Positions 55,342 to 64,000 of a stretch of 64,000 nt of DNA are shown here, one piece after another. The notes below the pieces were generated by a model that saw only the letters and a program-made list of their open reading frames with translations, ran no database searches and was not told the origin of the DNA. Origin of the DNA: Phytophthora quininea. Its lineage: Eukaryota > Oomycota > Peronosporomycetes > Peronosporales > Peronosporaceae. The DNA lies in the NCBI GenBank assembly GCA_011947345.1, contig JAAVTG010000293.1, forward strand, positions 1-64,000, in the 5' to 3' direction. The translations under genes were made by a program, and so were the position numbers. Each line of letters starts with the position of its first letter. The stretch's first letter is position 1.

Positions 55342-56707
55342 GGAAGTTTCTGTTTCTAGGGTGGATCTGACGGCGCCACGCATAGGTGATATGCTGGCCG
55401 AGTGCAACCTGGGGGACTTGAACTAATACTTGGGGACGGGGTTGCGGATAGACGGCACTGGGGAAACGTCGTTCAAAACATTGCTGTTTTGCTAAGAACA
55501 GATCTTCCGGCTCGATCTCTATTCCAATACGCTGGGAAAATCCACATATATTGCCAGACACGTGCTGAAGCGGGCTTCACTGCGATTTTGTCTGCGGTTG
55601 TCCACTTGTCGGGCCTTCGCGAAGTGGATCTTAGTACTGAAAACCCTACGGAAAATGAAGATGAATGGCAGATCCGTCCAACAACGCCGGTGCACTGGAA
55701 ATGGCTAGCGTACGCGTTGTTCAGCAAAGCAGCGAATGCGGACGTCGGAGATTTGACTATCACGAAGTTCCACCTGACCGCGCGGGACGTAGAAGCAGTT
55801 GCAGCCGTGATGCAGACAAGTTATCCACAACCTCTGCTTCATCGAGCAGCTGCGTTCGAACCGCAGTATGGATTCGTCGACCTACAAAAAAACGCCGTTG
55901 CGTCTTGCCGGATCCAGTGACGGCGAGAACGACGACATTACCGTTTTGCTGCCCCGTGGCTGTCGCTGTCGAGCGTTTTATAATCCTGTGAGTACCAGCT
56001 CTTAATTGGAAGTTGTCGTCCCTGGTTTTGGGATCTGCCAAGTCGAGCTTGGTAATGCAATGAACGAGTTCGTTCCAGGCATGTTTCCCGAACCAGAAAA
56101 TCTTGATAGTGGCGTCAACGAACTCTATCTGGACAATATTAGACTTCATGATATTACAGTGCTAACAGATATGCTGGCACTGATCAGTGGGCGGCTGCGC
56201 AACCTTACGATACATCTCAGACAGAATGAACTGCAGGTGGATTTTTGCGCGGTGGCTGCTGCCTGGTCAAACATCAGAATGCTTAGTTTGACTGGCATGG
56301 ATGTCTCGATATCCAACCACGACGCGCTAAGAAACTGGGCCATTGCATATTTAGATATCACACCAAACAAGCCCGTGGCTGACTTGACAATTTGCCTAGA
56401 AGACCCCATGCATCGAATGTCGCGCGAATTGGAAGATCTGAACATCAGTCTCCCACCGAATGGCAACTTAAGCGACGAGCAGATTGGGCGGCTCATGACA
56501 CACCACGGTGAATTTCTTCCTGTTGCTGGCCAGAGATTTCCGCGTGAAAACAAAGCAGCTCTGCTCAGTGTGGTGTTGCCATCTAGTTGCCAAGCTAACC
56601 AGCACGACCGGAAGGCTATTCACCGCTTGGACGACAACATTCTGAGCTTGATTTTCAAGATGGCGGCCAAACCCAAGAAGCGATTGGTTCTGGTGGAGAA
56701 AAAGTAA
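55342..56707 (+). pseudogene. 3' part of the gene split by the Mutator-like element
   Basis: Reads E-V-S-V-S-R-V-D-L-T then, with a frame change near 55420, L-I-L-G-D-G-V-A-D-R-R and on through leucine-rich sequence (L-S-G-L-R-E-V-D-L, about 55610-55640; V-N-E-L-Y-L-D-N-I-R-L, about 56115-56145; L-R-N-L-T-I-H-L-R, about 56195). Ends D-D-N-I-L-S-L-I-F-K-M-A-A-K-P-K-K-R-L at the stop 56705-56707. A frame break near 55900 is a single base. Leucine-rich character suggests a repeat-type protein; it resembles a gene family expanded in oomycetes, function unknown. It is cut from its N-terminus by the element and so is not functional here unless spliced around. Confidence 0.55.
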
Positions 56708-56873
56708 ATTGAGAAGTGGTGTTTGTGTTCAGCTTTCGGTACCGAGTAGCGCAGTTTTTTTATAAGTTGGCGTACGAAGGAGTTTTAATGTTAAGTATTT
56801 TGTTGGCGATGGCATCATTTCACGCACGTGGATTCGAAGCGTTGGGTCAAAACAAAATCTGCATTAGAATTTC

Positions 56874-57777
56874 TCAAGCCCAGAGTCGCGTCGGTGTGGA
56901 TGGCCAAACGCCCTGCGCCGGACTTTTAAAGTTCGCTGGCGTCGTCGGGTCCACCTCAATGGACACCAGCGAATCTTCTTCGCTGCTGCTTCTGCATTCT
57001 CTCTTTGCAGCTCCCGCAATTCTCGTCTAGTATACACCACCAGGAACGTCACAGCCAGCACCGTCAACGCCACTCCGCTGACGATCACCACCATGCGTCC
57101 AGTGGACAACTTCGCTTCTCCCGTCACAATAGCAGCGATGTCAGTCGCTTGGTCTCCGATATACGCCCACAAAACCGCATGAGGGATATTCCCCACCGCT
57201 GACGAGACAGCGAACCTCCATACAGACACTTGAGTGATGGCCAGACTGTAACATTTGACGATATTGGGGATACTGGACAACTGGAAGAGCATCACTGGCT
57301 TCCAACTGGAACTGTTGAGCACTTCCGAGAAGGCTCGGAAGGTCGGGAACTTGGTACGTAGGTAGCCTCCGATCACTTCTTTGCCCATCGTTCTCCCCAG
57401 TAGAAACGCCAACGTGGAGCCCCTGTTTTGCCAATAGTAATGACCAGCACGGCATGAGGAACTCCGAAGAGTAGACCTGCCACCATTTCTAGTGCTGTGG
57501 CCGGTAGACAGAGCGGCACGGCCAGCCAGAACACGAAGATCATTACCAATGTCCCCAGCACGAAATGCGCCTGCACCCACGTCGTCGTCGCTACTAAATA
57601 CTCGTGAATTGGCAGACTGGAAAGCAACATGGCTACACTTGAGAGAAGTAGCAGGAACGCCACTAGACGCAGCCAGAAGAGCACCCGATCGCGTGGGGAA
57701 GGTTTAGAGGCACTCATCGACGCGTTCCAGCGATCATACGAGGCCACGCTGTTGTAGGTGACCGCGGACGGAGGCAT
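56874..57777 (-). CDS. TVP38/TMEM64 (VTT domain) membrane protein, second copy
   Basis: Start at the ATG at 57777 (M-P-P-S-A-V-T-Y). It has membrane spans near residues 35-55, 70-90 and 95-120, a L-E-M-V-A-G-L-L-F-G re-entrant motif, and, after a frame change, S-S-S-W-K-P-V-M-L-F-Q-L and G-N-I-P-H-A-V-L-W-A-Y-I-G, closely parallel to the protein at 48290-49168. The break near 57425 is one G missing from a run; a second near 57010 restores an acidic S-S-E-E-D-S-L-V-S tail ending at 56874. Likely a lipid-handling protein of ER or Golgi. The 115 bp upstream is shared with the next, divergent gene. Confidence 0.82.
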
Positions 57778-57916
57778 AAGCGACCAGGTCTGGTCCAACA
57801 CCGTTCTGGTTCTATGGAACTGACGTCATATGCACTGTAAAATGGGTAAAATGGTATATGGCTACATTTTATCTGAAAGGTCGCACGCTAAAAAATATTG
57901 AAAATCTCGTTAGATA

Positions 57917-60900
57917 TGGCGAAAGAGGATGACGAACTACGCGAAGAAGCGCTGGCCGAGTGGGTCTCCAGAGGCCGAGCAGCACAAGATTTCTCCATGG
58001 ATAAGATGATCAGTACGTAACTCTATCTTTATATGTGATATTTTTGTTGAGTAGTATGTAAATATTTTACTGTAGAGCTGTGGGATGAAGAAGACGACGG
58101 CGACGACGACGAAGATGAAGAAGATTTAGCTGATAAACAAGAGCTGTTGAAAGGAATGCATGTCGTGAGCTCCTTCATCAACCAAACGAAGGAAGCTGCG
58201 CAAGAATTTAAAGAAAAAGCCAAAGTGGAAGGTAAAAAGCGTTAGCTGCGGCTAAAAATATGCCGAACTGCCGCCACTTCGAAGAAGGAGATTATTACGA
58301 CAGCATGTGGCCAATGTCCATGAAATGGACAATGACACGCAAAAATACTGGAGAATTCGTCAACGCGTCATCGACGAGTTTCAAGACGCCAACAAATTGG
58401 AGGAGGAGCTGCATTTCGGGCTCAAAAGAGGAATATCCGTCGCGCGCCGCTGCTAAATCGCTCTCAGCAATTAAAAGCGGAAGCAGATCGTATTCAGCAA
58501 GAAAAAATAGCTGATGAAATCGATCAAAAGCGACGTGAAAGAATGGAGAAAATTTTACAGGAAAAGCAGAGGCTGCAAGAAGAGAAAGAGCTGAGGACGG
58601 AGCAGAGATTGAAGCAGCGTCGACAAATGAATTTAAATTTCTGGCAGAAACAACTAATTGAAGCCAGAGCGTTTGCAGAACAGCAGCGTTATGAACAGCA
58701 AAAAGATCAGGAATTTCACAATGGGGTTTTGGAAATGCAGCAAGAAATTCAAGCGGTAAAAGAGGAAGAAGGAGTGGATGCGACAGAAGGATTTGATCGA
58801 CTTCAGACTTCTTCATCTATTGGAATATTTGATACGGCTTTCGAACCGGGAGAATGGAATTCAGCGATAGATGGTGGGCATCGGACTGGACTTGGTACGT
58901 CTAATGCTTTATTTTGTGGTCATAAGAATATTCACTGTTATTTTGTAGATGAACACACTACCGGAGTTTCCATTACGCGAGGATTTAAAGTTGAGAATGA
59001 GCAGAAGCGTCTCGAGCTGATGGAGATGCAGTCCAAAGTACTGATGCTCGGCGAAAAACTTGAGCAAACTGAGGCGGCGAAGAACAATTTAGGACTCGAT
59101 ATGAGGCTCATTCTCGAACGAAAAGACCTCACGCTGCAAGAAATCAGGCAAGTGAAAGCCGAACAAGACGATTTAAACGACGCTCTTGCAGGACCGCCAC
59201 GACGCGATTCTTCAGAGAAAGAAAAACAGCAATTTCATACTTTAGTGACTCGAAGAGCAGGCTACATGAAACAGCTTGGTGATTTAGATTATCGTATCGC
59301 GAATATTCAAAAAGCTTGGCTATCGTCCAGCGATCTGAGGCGTCTTTTCTACCGATGCTGCAAGAAGCCGAAGAAAAACTGACTAAACTGCAAACAGAAG
59401 TGGACACAATGGACAAGGAGCGTCACGATCTTCCCGTTGTTGTCGGCAAGGCGATTTTCCATCCAGAAGACTCTGTAGATGGAGTTGATGGAGCAGAATC
59501 TAGTGTACAAAACGCCCCAAGTGGCTGATCCAACTAAGCTGTTAAACCAGGTCACGATGGAGAGCAAATTCGAGATTTTGAAGAGCGCGGTTGCTCCTGT
59601 AAATGATCACTACAAGAAGGCTAAACGACACGCTATCGAGAGCTGGAAAATGAATGAGTTGCGGTCGTTAGCAGAGCAGGAGTTAGACGATTCAAATGCG
59701 CGGCTCATTAAAGTTCGGGATCGATATACTGAGCTGCAAAATTCCTCACTACGCAGTGATATCGTCCATGCAATCCAAAAGTACCATGTACGTGCTCCAC
59801 GGCTGTGTATGTTTGACACACTAATCCCCTATGCTGTAGCAAGACGGCAACAAGTTGCGTCAGTGTATATTCCCATTGAAAGGGCAAATTGAGTGGTGGG
59901 GCCATCAAATGCCGAAGAAGTCCATGGGGTTAGCTTATTCAGTCGAGCACAACACTATTTTCTTGGCTGAAGGACAAACGCTGGGTAAGATTTCGGGGTA
60001 TATTCATCTACCAAAGCGTTGCTTCTACAAGATACAAGTACACGCTGCTGTAAGGAAAATTATCGTCGGTGATTCACCGACTGAGGGCGAAAGCGAAAGC
60101 TCCGGAGAGATGGAAGAAGTTACTGCAAGGACGGAAGACTGGAAGTTATATGTCGGACCTGAAATGGATTCATTGCAGCATCATACGTTTCGAGACCTTG
60201 GAGGCAAGGTGAGTTGACCATGTAGCAGAAAATTTTCAGCTTTACTGACGGTTTTATTTTGCGAATGCAGATTCTAAGAACCGGGGACTTATTCTTTGAG
60301 TTTTCTGGCTTTCGTTTATGCTTCTGCTTAGAGATATCGCATCGCGGTGTTAGAAATCCCAAACGAAAGCAATTTCGCTACGAATTCAGCAATGTGGGTA
60401 AGTATGAAGAACGTCTGGAAGACTTTCGTGAAGAAGACAACCGAGTACGACTCCTTCAAAAGGAGAAACATTTCGTGTCGGAACTGGTCAAGACCATGCG
60501 AATGCAAGCCAAACAGACGAGTAGCCAGCGAGCTACAGAGTTATTACAAGAACTGATCCAGGTTGAGAGAAGCCGAACTAAAATGTGGGATTCGAGCTTG
60601 TTTCACGGTCATTCGCAAAGATTTAAACGTGCGGACTACGTAGCCATGCTGCGTGGAGAGATTAAAAAGAGGTATGGTAACTAAATAACCGATGTCACTG
60701 TCTACTCACCCGTGGGTTGTAAATGTATCAGATCGCTGTCCAAATCGACTACGGCATTGCTTTCCGACAAGGACGAGTTAGTGAGAGTGATATGATGACA
60801 GCCGGCACTCCAGTTGTGTCTGATACATCACTGAAAGGCAAACGAAAAGAAGCATCAAGGTAAGGTACATGAAACCTGCATGAACCCTCGACACTTGACA

Positions 60901-63900
60901 GTAACTGTGTATTATTTCATTCAGAATGGATTTCCAGACACGGAAATCAGCGCTTCTGGAGCCAAAACGATTAGCCGTGCAAAAGTTCATCGGGGATTAT
61001 TGCAGCTTCAAATCTCAACAATTTACAGCAAAAGAAGACGCTTCCTATCGAAAAGAAGCAATGGTTATGGGTGTTCGATACGAGTGGCGAGAGGCTCGAA
61101 CCAAACTCCACGTGATGCACAAGGTACGTGAAGACATGCATTGGAATTAATTCTTATGTTTATTCACTCGCATGTACATCACATTGCAGCTTTGTGGTCC
61201 TCCAAAAGCGTCGGGTTTCGGAATGACGACGGAATGGCATCAACTGGAGAATGCGAATGCAATTTTCTTAGCTAGTTCGTGTGTTAAAGTTCTCCGCCGT
61301 AGTCGTACGGAAGAAGCTGAAGCACGCGTACTTATGGTGGCTAAAGACGCGAAAATTGAACGCTTGCAGCAAGAAACTCAAAAGCATGTCGATGAAGAGA
61401 ACGAAGCTGTAATTCGCGAGGCGAAAGAAGACGAGCTTCTATCGCATCAAATGCAGCACGAACTGGAGCGGAGAGAAAACTATTCTACGCAGACGCCATC
61501 CGACTGGCGACTTACAATGAGAATGTGTCGTCTCAGATTGATTTCCAAGTCCAGCGCAAGGCAAACGCTCTAGCTCATCAACAAGAAGTGACGAGCTCAA
61601 CTCTTGAGCCGATTATCACTGAGGTCAAAGAGGCATTTGCCAAGCAATTTGTCCAAGGGAAACTCGCCTTGGTGAAGAAGACGTGGGAGCGGAAAGCTAA
61701 CCGAGTAATGAACAAACGAGTCAAAGATCGCAAAGAGCGCGAGTTTCGGATCAAACAAGAGCAGAACTTGGTGAAAGAAATCAACGAGACCAACGAGCAC
61801 GAAATGGCGGAGTTGAAAGCTGAACAGAGAGAGAGAGCCAGAGGTGCTTTACGGATACCGAACTTTGACACGGTTGTTCAACAAAACTTTGACTGTGAGC
61901 ACCTCGAGCTGAAAGCATGGGGAACAAAGTATGATTTTGGATTGAAGTGCAAGCAATGCGGGAAGGAGATGTCGAAATCCTTCGACGATCCAGACCATAT
62001 TAAAGGAGGTGATGCGGATCTTGACGATGATGTTCGAATACACCGTGCGCAAGAAGCAAGCGGGATTGCATTTCGATTTAGGAGTTCAGAGCATCTTCAA
62101 AAGGTTGAAAATGAACGACTTCGTCTTGAAAAAGAGGCGCGAGTAATGGGCGAATTGGAGAGTATGATGTACGATCGAGTGGACCCTAAGTCTATCGACG
62201 AATTCAACTATCGGCACGGTATTAACCGAGGAACAATCCTGGATCAAGCGGATAGCTCGGACCCATTGCATCATCGATTAGTTCAGGATATCCATCGTGC
62301 AGCGCACCAAGATGAGCTTCTGTTTCATGGACGGCTACGCAATTTCAATTTTCGCATCCAGCAAATATCTAAACAGCACGCAGACTGTATCGATCGACTT
62401 TCAATGCAGGTAGAGTGACCAAGTGTCTACAGTAAACGAAATACTAACCTTGTGGGTGATTAGCGTGTGTTCCTGGAAAATGTACAACACGAGACGAAGA
62501 TTGTGTTGAAGAAACTACCTCTCATTGAAGCGGACCATGCCCGTACCGTAGCAATGCTGGAAGAAGATGCAGCAGCCTTTAAAAGCTTCGAAAAGGCAAA
62601 ACGACGGTTAACCGCAGCTCAAGCAGAGCGAGAGGTAACTAGCTGTAGTGCAAACGATTACTGCTGGAGACGCTAACAGCACCCATACTGTGTATTAGGC
62701 GGCTCATCATGCGATCGAAGGAGTGGAAGAAGAAGCGGAGTTCTCTGAGTTTCACGCTCCAGCGCTGATTAAAAGCAGTGACGAAATGAGTGCAGTCTTC
62801 AAGCGTCTTCAAGAGGAATTTAAGTTCGTAACTGACCAAATGGTGGCAGCAAAGGAGAAGCTATCGATGGCCGACACTGAACGCTCGAAGGTGGACCAAT
62901 TAATAAGTCGACTTCACTGTCGGACGCAAAATTCTGTGCTACGTACGAAGTTTGGCTTTGTCAAAGTTAACTTCTTCCGTGAAGAAGATAACTGCGTCGT
63001 GGTGACGCCACTCCACTGGAGTGGTACGATATTTATCCCTATCAACGACATTTTAGAGTACGAAGCGATCTATCGGGAGGAAGAAATGTTTGTTATGGCA
63101 GATGAAGACGAACAAGGTCATAAATTTGTGCGAATGGAGCAAAAGATGGAGGCTTTAGAACGCGAGAGAATGCGAGTCGAGGAAGAGGAAATACGTGTGA
63201 TCATGGCTTGGCGAAGGAAGAAAGTAGAAGAAGAGGAACTGCTGTCAAAAACCATTTGTCGAGATGAATTGGAGTCCCAGTTTGTGTATGAGACAGAAAA
63301 CAGATTAAAAAGTATTCAAGCAGCTCGACAAGAGGCGATGAGATTGCAACGACGAGGGCGAATGTATCCCCCACGAAAGAGAAGACCACTAACTCAACGG
63401 CCAAATAAACTGGATGTCAAGCGAGTTACTCGTGCCAGCGAGAAACGTCTTGCGATGGCAGCAATCGAACAAAGTTTGCTGGCCAAGGAGAAGCAATTAA
63501 GAAGTGAGAGCGAGCAAGAGCGGAACGCTATCAGCGTCAAGTCGTTGTCCCAAGGGGTATTCGAAGAAATTATTAGAGAGACGATAGAATCGCTTTGTGG
63601 AGAAACAATTCAGCAGGTGAAGTATGAAGCTCAAGAATTTCTGCACAAGAAAAGCAACGCTATATTATTGAGTAGTGATGGATCAGAATCAATTAGCGAA
63701 TTGGTTAGACCACTTCTCGGCCTCGATCGGCTTTGGATTGCAAGGAAAGCCAAGTACAACATCATGCATCAAACGTGGCGAAAAGAGTTTGCAAAGTTAC
63801 AACTAGTCCGTGAAGAAATGGCTCGGCGTGAGGAACTAAGAAGACTCGCTGAGGAAGAGCGACTGCGTCTAGAAGCTCGTCGAAAAGAAATGTTAGCAGA

Positions 63901-64000
63901 AGAGCGTCTATGTCGTCGATTCTACTTGGAAGAAAGCGTGTTGTATATGCAGGAGCGCAAAGCGATGGCCAGTGCTGAAGTGGAGATGAGAGAATACATT
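57917..64000 (+). CDS. Very large coiled-coil protein, 5' part (runs off the window)
   Basis: ATG at 57917; exon 1 ends 58012, 63-bp intron, exon 2 from 58076 with an Asp/Glu run. At least eight further short GT-AG introns are visible (for example 58899-58952, about 60210-60270, 60674-60730, 60861-60924, 61122-61189, 62409-62463, 62635-62700). The product, more than 1700 residues, is mostly Glu/Lys/Arg/Gln coil. Two globular parts stand out: about 59890-60400 (Y-I-H-L-P-K-R-C-F-Y-K-I-Q-V-H, L-F-F-E-F-S-G-F-R-L) with an apparent beta fold, and about 61885-61990 with C-E-H...C-K-Q-C-G-K-E-M, a probable zinc site. Frame changes near 58460, 59330, 59490, 59880 and 61530 are single-base. Possibly flagellar or basal-body; family not recognised. 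Confidence 0.65.

Noticed and set aside
55402..55920. Independent gene starting after the Mutator-like element
   Set aside because: It is continuous with the downstream leucine-rich frame and, across the element, with the upstream fragment; a split gene explains it better.
1..64000. CRISPR arrays, bacterial operons, tRNA or rRNA genes
   Set aside because: No regularly spaced repeats were seen, the genes have spliceosomal introns and eukaryotic domains, and no structural RNA gene could be recognised by eye; a covariance-model scan would be needed to exclude tRNAs.

Overview
The window looks like a TE-rich, accessory segment of an oomycete nuclear genome, most like Phytophthora or a close relative. 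Evidence for this: compact genes with short GT-AG introns; paralogous tandem copies of a VWA plus alpha-kinase protein; an NPP1-type secreted NLP protein; an RxLR-like secreted protein with a DDEER motif; transmembrane-LRR and ankyrin-TKL kinase genes; flagellar-type coiled-coil proteins; and remnants of Tc1/mariner, hAT, pogo, Mutator-like, Ty3-type, L1-type and DIRS/Ngaro-type elements. The assignment is inferred from gene content; no database was searched.

Layout. 1-1.8 kb: 3' end of a coiled-coil (trichohyalin/plectin-like) gene, then a UFBP1/DDRGK1 gene on the minus strand. 1.8-19 kb: almost only mobile-element debris: a gag fragment, a Tc1/mariner element with IR/DR ends, a DIRS/Ngaro-like retroelement with gag, RT-RNase H and tyrosine recombinase, a possible Merlin-like scrap, and a hAT element inserted into a LINE reverse transcriptase. 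19-29 kb: signalling genes: an ankyrin-TKL kinase, a decayed and a better preserved VWA-alpha-kinase, and a two-domain paladin-like phosphatase. 29-38 kb: the NLP gene, LINE 3' ends, an internally duplicated PPR protein, an alpha-kinase scrap and a membrane LRR protein. 39-43 kb: a CENP-B-like HTH gene, the RxLR-like gene and a pogo-type element. 43.5-49.2 kb: housekeeping genes: a PH-TBC RabGAP, a TMEM223-like mitochondrial protein, two small genes and a TVP38/TMEM64 protein. 49-57 kb: an oomycete-type gene split by a complete 3.77-kb Mutator-like element. 56.9-64 kb: a second TVP38-like gene and the start of a very large coiled-coil gene that leaves the window.

The most unusual object is the Mutator-like element at 51562-55331. 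It has 133-bp terminal inverted repeats, a 10-bp target duplication, a MULE transposase, and, convergent to it, a cargo gene that looks like a 2-oxoglutarate/Fe(II) dioxygenase fused to two zinc fingers. An element-encoded nucleic-acid- or chromatin-modifying enzyme is a plausible reading, but that function is inference.

A caution for every gene model: at least 25 coding frames are broken by single-base indels, mostly one base missing from a homopolymer, in genes of all kinds. This looks like uncorrected long-read error rather than biology, so genes with only such breaks are annotated as genes, and 'pseudogene' is kept for copies with lost catalytic residues, in-frame stops or missing domains. 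Exon limits are approximate where not stated.
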